Source of the DNA: Neodontobutis hainanensis | Lineage: Eukaryota; Chordata; Actinopteri; Gobiiformes; Odontobutidae | Direction of reading: 5' to 3' | DNA: 64,000 nt | Assembly (NCBI GenBank): GCA_024349245.1 | Contig: JALDNG010000041.1 | Location: 4,727,501 to 4,791,500, forward strand | Shown: positions 38,301-51,578 of the stretch, piece after piece | Numbering within the stretch: position 1 is the first letter of the stretch | Layout of the letters: each line of letters begins with the position of its first letter | Program-made: the position numbers and the translations under genes | The notes under the pieces: generated by a model | The model's database searches: none | Seen by the model: only the letters and a program-made list of their open reading frames with translations | Told to the model about the DNA's origin: nothing

Positions 38301-41300
38301 CATACCTCTGCTGTGGTCACTAGAGGACGAGGGCAGTGGTGACCGTTGTGTGTGTGTGTGTGACAATGTGCAGCAGTCCACAGAAGACGTTCAGACGTAG
38401 CCATTGATCCGCATCAGCTTGGCTCATGGCGTAAAAATAAGTGCTCAGCCAATAAAGAAATCTTAATACTTCAATTTGTTGAAAGAAACAAGATCATACT
38501 TAAATGAATAGCTTATGTTTATTTGTTAGTCTATGATATAAGAATGCTACGTCCTGGTTTGTAGATTGTGCATCATGTTTGAACTTCTCCTTTTTGTGCT
38601 CACTTTTATCATTGCAGCCAGGATTTACTGGTGAAGCAGTGGTTAAAAAGTGAAATTACAACCAACAAGATAAGCCTCTTTAGGAGAATATTTGTGGAAA
38701 ATTGAGAGCAGCACTTGCGGTATTGAGAAATCTTTATATCACTGCAAGGATGCACTTTGTCAAAATTTAGTTCTGCAAGAGGTAAAAAAAAAAAACTTGC
38801 CACCTGCTTGTTGCAATTGTGTGCTTGTCTATCTCTTTTATTGAAGCAGGGCGACTTGTTCTGTGCTAATGGTAATGACACGGTAATTATCCTGTGTGTA
38901 ATGGGCTACCCTCGTCACTGTCTGACATGACAAGTCACTGGAGCACAACAGACACAGGCTGATGGAGATGAAGCTGATGAAACAAGCAAGACAGAATACA
39001 CAGTAAAGACATTCTTTGGCTGTTCTGAATCACTTCCTTTTACCTATTTCTTCCCCGCTCGAGCAGCAGCAGTTAGTTTCCTGCATCAGCAGAATCGGAT
39101 GTCTGCGTGTTAAACAGGTGCTATGTCATGGCCTATTTTCTACAAACTGTGCCATAAAATGTGCAGCTCAACGTCAGATCAGATTATCATGGGAAAGTGC
39201 CACCTACAGCACATAATGAGAGTGATAAAGTAGGCTAAACTCTTTCCACTTTTACAGTCATAACATCATCTGGCTTGCTTAGTTTTCTCTGAAATCAGAA
39301 GGAAAACAAAGACACTGTATTGGTCTTGTCCTGGACTTGGGCAAAGAGGACTTGGGATTTGAATAAAAAACAGTTTTTGAATAAAAATGTGTATTTTATC
39401 TTCAGTAATGTACCAGTACTGATCTTGCTCTTGACTCCTGCCATGGTTTTGAGTCTCAAACCCTTAAAGTCTTGATTAATGTTGTTCAGTGGTCAACATG
39501 TTATGGCTGAATGTTGCATCAATACAGTCAACACAGAATTTATCCACTAACCCTGTTGTGGCTGTTTCCACTTGAATTTGGAGTGGCTTACTTCCTGTCT
39601 GTCAGAAGGTCAGGAAATCCACACAATGGGCGAGCGGGACCCATTTCCTGCTTCCTCAATCAGGCCAGATTCTCATATGCACAGCCGGCCTTTAGAGCTT
39701 GTGCAATGTGGAGAACAGCTTGAAGGAGTTATGGCTAATATAAATGCTGGTTAGTGAATAATAAAATGTTTTTTTTTGCTGTGGTGTGGGAGTGTAGTGT
39801 AAGAACGCCCCTGTCGCCTCTCTGTTCCCGCTGCCAGCACATAGCCTGGCAACAGCAGCAGCAGATGGTGAACAAAGTCATTTTCATCCAAGTAGTGCTT
39901 TCTAAAGCCCCGAGTTGCATAATAGTCACTACACCTTCACCCATTTCTTGAAATTTTATGAAAGTTTCCTTCTTTTAGTCATAAAGGTTAAACGTTTCTG
40001 TCTCCTTTTCCCTCCTGACTGTCGTTTTGAGTTTTTGTTCCTCCATCTTTGTAATTGAGCTCTTATTAACATTGTGTAGGAGGCGTGTTGATTCAAGGTT
40101 GCCTCCTCCTGTCACTTGACATTCACTTCAGTAGCACCTTTTGTTGGGCTTTGTCACATGATTATTTCTTCATTGTTTTAGCTGGCTTGATTTCAAGAAT
40201 GGCTATGGAAACACAATATATTTGCCTACATTCTCACATGCTCGACTTTTTCTCACCCTGGTTTCTCACCCGTCCTCTGCCTCAAACACTCCTAATAAAG
40301 CTGAAGCTCTGTGCCTTTGTGGAGCATAATTATCCGGAATCATGTGACTCTACACTATTGACTTTCCATACAATGAAAAAGTGCTGTATACATTCTACAG
40401 CCATTAAGTTCCTCTAAAAGCGTATTTGAGATGCAACTGTGGTTTCAAAGACTTCAAAAGACGTTCTTTGAATGGTATTATAGAGACCACATCTTTGCAC
40501 ATCAGCCACTGGAAAGTAGTAGGTGGGTTGTTTTTTGAAGATGTCTATAAAAGGTTTGCGGTTAGTTTCATTGTATTGTGTAATTCCTTTATACTGTATC
40601 TGTGAACAGTAAAATGTAAGGGCACCTGGAAATATTAAGTAAATTTGTTTATATACATTTCAGATTATAATAGACTTTTGTGCAAATGTAAATGCAAGCT
40701 TAAGCTGGTAATAGGATTGTAAATAGAAAGCTCAAATGTTTAATATGTTCATGTTTAACAGCAAGGACAGAATGACACATGCATGAAATGTCACTCTCCT
40801 TTTACAAGAACTCAATGCTTTTTCTAGTATTCTACATTAATGATAAATTGGCAGGTAAATTATCTTACAAAGTACAACTGGTTTCATATTGGTTGGAAAA
40901 GTAGAGGCCATGTGTCAGGTATAAAGAGACACCATGAGGCTGCAGTGAGAAAAATGAGAGGGAATCATTGGACCGATAAGTCTTGACTAGTATAATGTTC
41001 GTCGGAAGAGTTTGGCACATGGACCTCTTAAACTCCCACATGGATCTAGATTCACACGGTGACTGGTTTGAGCAGGTGACCGCAGTAAGAGGCCTGTATT
41101 CAACTGACAATCCTCCCACAAAGCCTGATATTAACCTAAAATAATGCTATGATGAATATTTGATTTATGGCTACAGTAAAAATATGACATTTGATTTTAA
41201 GTTCAGCCATTAGGAATTATTATTCTCTGCCTACTCTAATGTTAGGGACTTACTGCTTTTTACCACTAGATGGAGTTGTGAGCTATGTAGCATTTAGCGA

Positions 41301-44300
41301 CGCCTCAGCTAGTCCTTATGCACAGCAAACCACGAGATATGGCTCAAAAAGGCCGCTGTTTAGGTAGCCCTCTCTCTTAGGCTCTGCTTTGAAATTTTTT
41401 TTCCTTTGATTCTTTGTTCATCCTAAAAAATCCTCTGGTTCATCGACATGTAGCATACACAGCGAACCTTGGCCCAGTGCAGGTTGAATTCTGTCTACAA
41501 CACTGGCACTCAAGGTAGCTCAGTTGCTAATTAGACTTTATTCTATTTGCGCAGAAATTGGTTTTGTTTTTGGTTACAAATTCACAACAGTAAATTGTAA
41601 TCGTAATTTTTTTTTAGTTTATTTATTTTTTGGGCATTTTGGGAAATTAAATAAAGTAGACATTGTAACATTTTTCCTGGTCAATTTAAAGTTAAATCAG
41701 TTGCACTTAACTCCAACCTCAATTACTCAGGCTCAAAATTTCATTCAGTTTCTGACGTATTATGTCATATTTTTTCATTTGAGTGTTTCCTTATTATCAC
41801 AGCTCTGACCTTTAAGGACCATTATTCCTCAATAACACCACTTTCTGTCCTACTCCTCTCTCCTCATATCACCTCCAGTGTTTTAGGGCAGCTTGATTAC
41901 CCACTGTGCTGTTCACCCTTAGCTGTCACGCTGCACTGCACTGCTGGGCTTATTATCTACTCTGCAAGCCCCACCTGTGCCACCAAAGCCACCTGCTGTG
42001 GCTCTGTGACCCAATTCCCTCTTTATGCACAGGTCTAGCTGTGTATCTGACTGTGTGTTTTTGTTTTTAACATACAGGTGCATTTGTTTTTCTGTCAAAG
42101 CATCAATAATCAGTTCAAATGCTTATTTAACGTGATTACACCACACATGATAGAGCTGTGGTTGACTCCTTACGCTAATGCAAATGTGAAACAGAAAGTT
42201 GTTTTAAATATTAGTTTTAATCATACTCATGAAGTCATCAAGAGTCCCTTCAAGTTTTGTGATTTAACACGTTGTTCAGGTCAGATATTTTCATATATAA
42301 ATATTTATTCACTGAAGCCTTGAATTAAACTTAGCCTGAAACATTTTTTTTTGTATCCATGTTACGAGCGAATAAAAAATAATGAGTTTTGTGTCCCTAG
42401 GTGGTGCCAGCTGCTATTTAGACTGTGCCAAAGCGGGGAGACACTTCTGCAAAGCCGGCTCTTCCCAGTGTGGCCCTTGCCTCACTTATTTGGTGGAGAA
42501 CGAAGAAGGGCATTGCGTGGTTCGGAAAAGGCACCATCAGAAGGGTAAGAGGAAAAATCTGTGTGTGTGTGTGTTTTCTTTCAGTCATAATTACACTGTA
42601 TACAGAGATTATAATAATAGGCCAGTCGGTTCATGTTACAATATAGTAAGTCTCACTGACCTTATTTACCTGGCACTAGAGTGATTATAAGGACAATAGA
42701 CTTAATCTAGTTAGTGTTTTAGTGGGTGACGTCAACGTTTATTTGTCCAGTATTATTAAAGGTGTATGTGACTTCCCTTTTTGAAGCCCAGTGTCCATGA
42801 TCTACATTAGTATACGATGACATTATGAGGTAAAGTAAAATACAGTAAGGATAATAAGTGATAATAAGGAAACACTCACAGTAAAATATATAGTCCCTTT
42901 TATTACTTGTGTCCTTAGTAAAGACTCAATCATGCCCTAAAATGATGTCTTACATGAGCTTTACCTTAATTTGTGATACTAATAATTGAATGTGTTCTTG
43001 TTTTTTCATCATTCTTAGTTGAGCTCTTCCTTCTGTTGTCATAATAATTACTCAAATCCTCTTTCTTTGGGCTGTTGTAGACTTCTTTGCTCCGTCATCG
43101 ATCTCAGCTTGATCCCTTTATGCTTTTTCCTTTTTCATTGTTTCTTTCATCTATGTGGTGCGCTCCTTGCATGCGCATCTCTGGTGGTGCAACCTGATCT
43201 AGTTTTTTTTTTTATTATCCACCCCCGCACACAAGCGCCTTTAATCACTTAGATGACATGCCCCTCTCGCTAATGCCCTTCATCTCCCTTACTGAGGCTA
43301 ATGCCCCGCGATCAGAGTGCAAAGCGGCAAAGCAAATATTCCATTTTTCCTTGCACACATTCTCTGTCGCCGGACGTTTTAGTAATGATATCTTTAAATG
43401 CATGCGCTTGTGTATGTTGTGTGTATGTCTGTGGATTAATTATTGAAATGACTCTGAAACAAGAGAGGCTGTGGTTTCCGACTTGGCAAAAAAGATTGAC
43501 CAACAGCGGAGGAAGCAAACATGCAGTGAGAGTGAGGCTGCAATGGAGAAAGCTCATCGAGCAAATGGATTACATCGGTGTGGTGCATATTTATGGATGC
43601 TGGATTTATAGTTTTGTTCAAGACTGGACATTTGATACAAGTGCATCTTTGGTGATGCAATGTAAATTTTTATGCAGCTCTTAGTTCTCCTTCTGCTAAG
43701 CTCCATAAAGCTGTTACATAAACCCCAAAGACCACAACACACAGTGAGCCACATGATCACAATTAGATTTGCATTTGCATTCACTTTCTCTGCGTCTGAA
43801 GGCACACATTAATGTAAATATTATTCAGTTTATGATCATGTTTGAAGAAACGGTAATAGAGTAACAGCAACAATATGAACAACATCATGAGTTTTTGAGT
43901 TGGTATGAATTGTGATAAAAAAAGGGCTGACTGGGAACATGCTGACACACTGTTATTTGTTTAAAAATTAAGGTGGAAAAACAAGCATGGCGTAAAACAA
44001 CACAATAAAAAGTGATTGAAGGGGTTGGATACAGCCTCAAGCCATGCACAAACTGATAACAGTGTCTGCTTTTGTGTTATTATAGAGACAGGGCCTCAAA
44101 ACAGAACATTATGTAATGTAATTATAAATGTTTGCTTAACTTTGGAAAACACCAAATGGCTGTCATGTTAGCTGAGTTAAATAGTCAGCTTTGCAAATAT
44201 ATGGACCACAATAATTAGGCATGGCTTGTAATAATGGTGAGTTATGGTTCAATAAGTCACAGAATAGAGTCATCTCACTGTGAAGGAGATCAAATAGCGT

Positions 44301-44935
44301 TGAAGCACAGGCACATCCAGTGCCTCCTTTCAAATTCAAAAAGACTTTATTAGCTTCTGTCCTGTTGTCTGTTTCTCTACTACCTCAACCAGTCTCTAAA
44401 CCAATGTCTATAGTTTTTCAAGGCGCCTACAACAAAATTCAAATAATGTGTGGAATTGCTATAATGGGTACTATAAGGCCAGATATCAGAGTACTTGTAG
44501 ATAGCACTTCTTTGCAATTAATGCAATGTTAAACTCATGAAGTCTTTAAAATTGAGATAATAGTAAAAACAACACTGTTTGGCTGCTGTGAGAATTAGAG
44601 TCTATGTGGAAGCCTCTTGTCCATGTGTTAGAGCAGAGGTGTCAAGCTCATTTTAGTTTAGGGGCCTCATACAGTACAATTTGATCTGAAGTGGGCCGGA
44701 CCAGTAAAATAATAGCAGAATAACATTTAAATAACAACAACTCCATTTTCCCCCATTTTTTTTTCTTTTTTTTTTTTTTTAAGTGCAAAGAAGTACAGTT
44801 ATAATGTTGGTGTTCTCATCAATCACAACTGAAAGGGCTAATTTTGGCCAAAGCCTTCAGCAATATGACTTTGATGCTAATGCTATTTTGGGTAATTAGG
44901 GGGCCACAGTGGGTTATTTGGACAGCAAAAGAGTA

Positions 44936-45028
<93 letters not shown>

Positions 45029-48000
45029 TCATTTATTATTATTATTTTATTTATTTGATTGGGACAGTGCATGTTGATGAACATACATGATGACCAGGAG
45101 GGTTGAGTGTCTTGCAAGGACACAAGACAGTATGAACTACCAACTGCTGTTCTCATTGTCTCATGGTCTTAATGTTGTGTTATCTCCTACTCTGACTAAA
45201 ACACTGTGACCCCCAGTGGACAGCTTAGGAACAGCATTTACTTCCATTTAAAATTATAGTTAATGTCTTCTGTGTAATTTTCTCACTTTTCAAATTCATT
45301 CCAAGGGCCAGATTAGACCCTCTGTCGGGCAGGTTTTGGCCCACGAGCCGCATGTTGATCACCTGTGCGTTAGAGTGTGCCATACTAAAGGACTGAAAAT
45401 AAAACTCTACATTTTTTTGTACAGGACTCAACCTCTCTTGTTTCCCACACTTTTATATCACGCCTCCTCATACTGTACTGTCCACATCAACAACTTTATA
45501 GGCCCTCATAAATCCTTGTATCTATTTGTATTTGGACAAAGCCAGCAGACTACATACCATATTGAAACTCAAGAGACAGGCGGTGCATTTGACAAAGAGA
45601 GGGACGTGCTTTTATTTGACATAGAGGTGTGTGCTCCCAATAGCAAATACACTGTGCCTGAGCAGTGTTCTTTCTTCACAGGCAACACAAACATACAGTG
45701 GGAGGTGATATCATCAGCTTTTGCATTTAATACATTCTGGGCTGGTCCTTTGTGACGTCAACACTATAGTTGTCTGGGTGATCTGTTAAATTAGTCGAAT
45801 ACTTTGATTCAAACATTTAATTCAAATTTCAGTTTTGTTTCATTTTAGCTTTTATTAGTTATTAGTTAGATTAGATGTTTATCGAAGGTTTGGACATTTC
45901 TGGACAGATTTCTTTCTATTGACACAGGGCAGTGCAGGTGACTAATTTACAGCTGAGACACAAAATGATCTACAACATACCTTTACTGACTGTAGATTCA
46001 GTGGTCAAACATTTATGAAAACACCTTTTTACAAATACAAAGTAGTCCGTTTATGTAAAAAGACACAGTGATTATTTTTTTAGACTGTAAGACAGAATAA
46101 TTATGAGAAAGGTTTTAGAAATTGGATAGACTTGTGCATTTAATATTGCACAATGCTCTCATGGTTAGATGTCAGTGTGTTTCTTGAATTTCCCACTAGA
46201 GGGCGGTGACGTTACTTAAATCAGCGACACGGCTTGTGTAAGGTTAAGGTGACTTTTTGCATGATAATGTTTTCACAGACAGTGGCAGTAAGTGCTCAGA
46301 TTCAACATTACACATTATTACTTTAAATACCAATTATAATCAATGTTAAGGTTTTCTATCAGAATTAAAATGCAGCACTGACTATAAATGTCAAAGCAAA
46401 CCTCTACTTTAAATCAAAACGTGTAAGAACACATGTTTGTGTAGACACATTGCTGTTTACATAAATGCGACATAATTCAAACTGAAGTGGGACAAGTGTA
46501 AATATGGATGTATTTTTAGTTCAAAGTTGTGAATGCTTTGTAGTGACCCAAGAGAATACCACAGATGTGTGTCAGGAGCGTTGTTCCCCATTGAGCGGTT
46601 TAGTGTTTGTTTGTGGTAGCACACTGCCCCCTGGGTACAACTCCAGAGGTTATGGCTCATTATCAAGAATGTGACAAGAGGACACAAAGAGAGGTGTGCA
46701 CAATTAGCTATAGTGTGTCAGTGTGCACATGCAATCACTAATTTATAACACATGAATAGTCAACGTTGTACCTATCTTATTGTTGGAGAAATACCTATCT
46801 TTAGTGAACAAATAGTTGACACAGTCCTATTTGAAATTGATATGTACCACCTCAAATTATAAAAAAATTATTGAAATGGGACTTTCAAACAAATCCTTCT
46901 CCCTGGCAGGCACACATGCTCGGCTGGAGTTCTCTCTCCCACCTACAAAGTACAGATGGTGCGTCCCGCCTCCACAGACACCTGCTATGGAGTGCACTAA
47001 ATGGCCATTAGTGGAGGGGGGCAAGAAGACAACAACACAGGCAGTGAAAGTGCTGCCGCGTCATATCAAACATATTAGAACAGCCAGATGGCCGTCCTTC
47101 TGCGACCACAGTGACACCCTAATCATTAATGTAGCGTGGGCGGCTGTAAGAATGTGTAAATATACAACTGGTAGGATGCGTTTACTTGCACTTGTAGGTT
47201 TTGTTTAGGTAATTTAAGCTAATCTGCCAGATTCTTCAGTACAGTTGGCTTCATTTGTCCCTCACAGTGACTTTTACCAACCAATAATTACTGCGCTCAC
47301 ATTTTAAGTGAATATACCTTTAGTTTGATATAATGCCTGGTAGCACTTTGATCACCTCCATTAGCAATGAGCCTTGGGATCTTTTGTCAAAGGAGCAACC
47401 GAGAGCCCAGTCAAGCAATGGTTTAGCAGATTGCCCCGGACCCCCGCTGTGCATCCTCCCCCTGGCCACACACAAACACTTTATCGTCCCCTGTTGTCCC
47501 GGAGACCTGGGCCCGACTATAGGAATGCAGCTATCTGTCTGGGCTAAAGGGCTTTTAAACAACAGATTTGTATTGTCTCCCTTTTTTACCAGTTCCCAAA
47601 CAAACAACACATGGACACACACCTTGTCCATTATTTAAGAGACAGCTCTCCGAAAAACACATTAGGTCTCCACAGGCGTGTATGCAGGTCATCCGGGGCA
47701 ACAGTCTAGTGACAGAGATCACTACGCAGAAGGACACATGTTGTAACGCATTTATGCCATATCTTTGTGTATTCAGTTCAACTCTCCAATCACAAAACTT
47801 CAATTCTATCGTTTAGTTCAAGTTTACCCTGACCTGGATGAGGAGATCGACTTCCTTCACTCTGTTATTGAAGAGCAGCGAGGGTCAGGAGTCAAACCAG
47901 GGAGAAAAAAAAACAGCCATCTTGGTGAGAAACTTAACTTCCTCTTTCTCTAACTTTTAACATTCGTTTTACAATACCATAATTCCAATACACCCATACA

Positions 48001-49689
48001 ACCAATCTCTCTTTTTTTCCCCCAGCTGCCATCTCCTTCCAGGCAGATGTGAGGACAGCACAGACACATGCCCCCAAGACCAAAGACAAATCACAGAATG
48101 TGCAAACAACCACCACAGCCCCGAGCTCTGCAGTTACTACCCACCTCACCAACCTGCCCCTGACCACTGACGTGAGCGGCCGTGTTGGTCCCAAAGTTAC
48201 ACAATTAGACAAACAAGACAGCATTATAATCAGTAAGTTATGATGTATAATCAAATCTCAGTTAATTATTTTTATCCTGCTGTGTTATGTGCATTTTATT
48301 GCACCCATGGTAACAACTAAAAAAAAATAACTAATTATACTGGAACTTAATTTATAAAAAGGCCTTCAACTGTATTAGTAACAACATGTTTCCTTTTTTG
48401 TTCTATCACTGTTTAGTCATTATCTCGGTGTGTGCGGTGGTGGGGACTGTGGCTGTGATTCTGGCAACTGTCTGTGCCGTCAAGTGAGTATCACCATGTG
48501 TTCTCTGGTTAATCTATTGCATTTTGTTTAATAATTTAGAACAAAACAATATGTTGGGTTTATCCATTCATCAAGAGAACGTTTATCAAATATATATTAT
48601 GGGTACACATGACAGATATTACTGATTTTCCAAAGCCATTATACTTTAACTCTATGTAAATAAATATATTCTATTGTATGATGCCCTCTACAGGTTACAG
48701 AGAGACTCACGTTTGACTCAGAAGGTGGACTACCCTGCTTTTGGAGGAGCCACTGTGGCTCCTGTCAAAATCAATGGCCCCTCAGTAAGTGCTCTTCGAA
48801 ATTATCCCACTTAAATATTGTGTTTGTTTTTTTTTAAAGGGTATATATTGATTACAGTAAATAAGCTGATAGATAGTGCACCCTCAGTTGGAGGAGCAGA
48901 AAGTAAGGACACTGATTGCAAATTAAGAAAAAATATGCACCATTTCAGAATAAACGTATGTAAACAACCATGGCCCTAAGCATTTCCTTTCCTAAATTTT
49001 TTTTATCTTGCTTTCACAATGTATGGCTGAGTTTATTCTTTTATCTGTGAGCTGTGATTGGCTGAGAGCACAGTCAAAAGCATTCCTCGTAAACAAAAGA
49101 GTAAACATGTTTTAGATGGCTACAGGTGTGTAATAAATGTGAGGATTAACATGAGTTTTTATTAAAATAACTGTACTCATACAATCACACATCTGAACTA
49201 TCCCTGTTTTCACAATATAGACACACTTGCACCATGTATTACTCTGCTAATTTGTTTATTTTTTTTTGTCCAAAGGCTGGAGATCAAACTCTGGCTCAGA
49301 ACGTTCAAATGTACCATTATCAACATCAAAAACAGCAGATGCTCTCGATGGGGATGTAGGTTTCTCTTAAGATACTTTTCAACCACGCTCTTGAGCACGA
49401 TGCAAAACTGAAATCGTGTGCTTGTGTGATTTTTATAGAGAAAAACCTGAGCAGAAAGCCACTGACACCGACGTTACATCTGATGAGGAAGAGGTGGGGG
49501 GAGACTTCACAGTTTACGAGTGCCCTGGACTTGCCCCTGTGAGTGGATTTATAGATACACAGACTTATATATGATTGTTCCATTTTTGAAATAAGCTTTC
49601 TTGTCCCTCTATGACAGACTGGAGAAATGGAGGTGAAGAACCCTTTATTCGATGACTCTAATCTACACTATCAGGGGAATCAAAAGTGA
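35361..49689 (+). CDS. npdc1: Neural proliferation, differentiation and control protein 1
   Basis: Nine coding exons: 35361-35469, 42401-42544, 47817-47924, 48026-48232, 48417-48483, 48694-48784, 49276-49355, 49439-49538, 49618-49689. They encode 325 residues, the same length as human NPDC1. NPDC1 is a single-pass membrane protein of neural cells, reported to restrain proliferation. A leucine-rich signal peptide covers about residues 15-34. Exon 2 gives a cysteine-rich ectodomain with CGPCL. Exon 3 has the conserved DEEIDFL. A threonine-rich stretch precedes the transmembrane helix at about 187-210 (run of Ile, then SVCAVVGTVAVILATVCAV). The cytoplasmic tail has RLTQKVDYPAFGGA, QMYHYQHQKQQM and the near-invariant end GDFTVYECPGLAP then TGEMEVKNPLFD. 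Introns 1 (6.9 kb) and 2 (5.3 kb) are far larger than the rest. Which fish paralogue it is was not determined. Confidence 0.97.
35470..42400 (+). other. npdc1 intron 1
   Basis: A 6.9-kb intron with no supported gene. It contains a short TG run near 38347-38361 and a CTCF-like core at 41263-41275. The short open frames scattered through it resemble no known family. It is a possible location for regulatory elements. Confidence 0.5.
43767..43780 (-). promoter_or_regulatory. Two overlapping POU octamers in npdc1 intron 2
   Basis: ATTTGCATTTGCAT contains two perfect ATTTGCAT octamers (reverse of ATGCAAAT) at 43767-43774 and 43773-43780. A SOX-like AACAAT lies about 90 bp downstream at 43869-43874. 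The octamer is the known binding site of class II and V POU factors. Any link to pou5f3, 10 kb downstream, is inference. Confidence 0.35.
44626..45375. mobile_element. Non-autonomous hAT-type element with nested microsatellite
   Basis: The element runs from CAGAGGTGTCAAGCTCA at 44634 to GTTGATCACCTGTG ending at 45367; the outer 8 bp are inverted (CAGAGGTG against CACAGGTG). The flanks TGTTAGAG (44626-44633) and CGTTAGAG (45368-45375) form an 8-bp duplication with one mismatch. The sequences GGGCCTCATA, GTGGGCCGGACCAG and GGCCCACGAGCCGCATG match a dispersed fish hAT-derived repeat I recall. No transposase frame is present. Confidence 0.7.
44936..45028 (+). repeat. (ATT)n microsatellite
   Basis: About 31 uninterrupted ATT units, followed by a degenerate continuation to about 45058. 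It lies inside the hAT-type element. Confidence 0.95.
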
Positions 49690-50435
49690 ATGCATTGACT
49701 CAAACTTTAAATCGAAGACGAAACCACTTGATTTGACACTGCATGAATGAAACTAAAAAAAATGTTGCAGAGGATAAACTGTTTTCTCTCTCCCTTTACT
49801 GTGCTTTTTAAAATTTCATGTATATCAGGTACCTTTATGTCACTTTCTTGTTGTTTGAAGATTTTAGAGACCTCTATAGGTGTTTTTTTTCCCTCTTTAT
49901 AAATAGCAACTATTGAGTTTTTTTCACCACAACAAATACTGACTTTTTTTTATTATTTCTGCAGCTACTTCCAAAGAATGTGTAACAAAACCTGCATAAG
50001 CTGAGAAACAGGTGTTCATATCTGGTTAACCAACTGCTCTCCTAACAGATACCCAGCCACTTTCCAACACATAAACAGTTATGGTTTCTTTTTATTTCTC
50101 CTCATCTTCTCTGCACATAAGGATATAAGAATATTTATATAAAATAAAAACAAGTGCTTGATGATTTCTGTTGCATGGTTTGACTGTACTGTGTTCAAAT
50201 CAATGCTTTGACTATTATCTTGCCTCCTATCGTGCGTCACTGCAGGACGAATGTAAAGTGAATTATAAGCACTTTTTATTGACAGATATCGGTCTGTGGA
50301 TGGATGTGTAGCCGGTAAATATCACTATCTTGTTGCTCGTCTGTCCAAAGTTAGCATAGTGTCGCAGAATGTACATAAAAAGAGTGAAACCTTTCACTTT
50401 TTATAGCTATTTGTACATGCAGACTGGGGACTGGA

Positions 50436-50441
50436 AATAAA
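50436..50441 (+). promoter_or_regulatory. Distal poly(A) signal of npdc1
   Basis: AATAAA about 750 bases after the stop, followed by a T/GT-rich stretch at 50479-50498. A proximal AATAAA is at 50143-50148. Confidence 0.45.
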
Positions 50442-51539
50442 ACTTTTTACCACCTATCAAACTCAACAATGAGTTGTCATTTTTTTTTTTTTTTGTAATA
50501 GTACAAGTAAAGGTGGTTGTAATAAAATGCTGGCAGGGATACTGAGTGGCTTTCTATTTGTGGTAATTTAGATTACATATAAAAGACTTGCATTAATGTG
50601 TATTTGTTTTTTTGTTGAGAAAGTTTTGAATGACATGTTATTTTTTTGTCATAATAATAAGGGGATTGCCAGTTTAACTCAGTAGATATTTAATAAAGGG
50701 TTGGTTTATATATAACCTCAGGACTCAGCTTCACGCAGATGTTGGGGGATGTGAGAAGCGAGAAAGAGAGCCGGCATGTTCCAGTTCTTCAATGTGTTGT
50801 TGTGTTGGGAGGGGTCAATGTGCCCTCCACACTGAGCCTCATGCCGATGGCCGTTAAAGTCTATTGTGGCTGCGAAGGACAGTGGAAAGAAGGTGGAGTG
50901 CGGGTGGAGGGTCTGTGAAGGCAGCAGGGTCGTTAGGCGGAAATCAAAAAGCCATCAAACCTGTTTGTGGGGGATGAATGTGTTGCTCAACTGGTGGGGC
51001 CACAAGAAACCTCAACTCTGGTGACTTTGGTAGTTCTCTGATTTGGGGTGAAAAAGTTTCACTAGAAAACAAAGAGCTGCAATTGGGCCCTTAACACTCA
51101 CAGCAGGACTGACAATGTTGTTGTTTAAATTGGGATTATTTTATTTTCTCCTATATTTAGATTTCATTTATGGAATGATTATAAAAAACAGTTGTTTGCA
51201 CAGCTATATTTAAATATTCTACAATCTAGAACAACCAGGCAAAGTCAAAGGTTAGAGATTTTTTTTTTATTTGGAGCATCTGCACTCTCATTCATGGTCG
51301 TATTAGAGAATTAGGAATATATAGTTCCCCTGCATATTTTTAACTTGGAACTTTTCACTCCCCTCTGGTACTCAGCCCAGTTCCTTTTTAGCAACAATAT
51401 AGTTCTTGTAAATGATTACATAAACTGTATGTGACAAACCGTTTGCTCTTACAGGAAGATGTGCAGCTAGAATGGAATACTTAACCTCCCATAAAAAATA
51501 AATATGCATTCATAGATTCTTCAGTCTTCCTCTGTGACC

Positions 51540-51578
51540 TCACATTTAGTGTTGTTAATCTAACAACACTAAATGTGA
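51540..51578. repeat. Perfect 18-bp hairpin with a 3-nt loop
   Basis: The arms TCACATTTAGTGTTGTTA (51540-51557) and its exact reverse complement (51561-51578) enclose the loop ATC. No T-run follows on either strand and no flanking duplication is evident. Confidence 0.9.

Larger units (their letters stand above)
42545..47816 (+). other. npdc1 intron 2
   Basis: A 5.3-kb intron. It holds overlapping octamers at 43767-43780, a hAT-type element with an internal (ATT)n microsatellite at 44626-45375, a CTCF-like core at 46193-46206 and a GC-richer block at about 47330-47560. No exon is supported inside it. Confidence 0.5.

Noticed and set aside
44914..45156. Minus-strand 80-codon frame with a long poly-isoleucine run
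   Set aside because: It is just the (ATT)n microsatellite read through; there is no family resemblance.
46816..47208. 130-codon plus-strand frame in npdc1 intron 2
   Set aside because: It has no recognisable domain and low-complexity composition, and no splice sites connect it to npdc1. It is probably chance or conserved non-coding DNA.
47320..47638. Opposed 103- and 101-codon frames before npdc1 exon 3
   Set aside because: They are complementary shadows in a GC-richer block; neither looks like a protein nor has plausible splice context.
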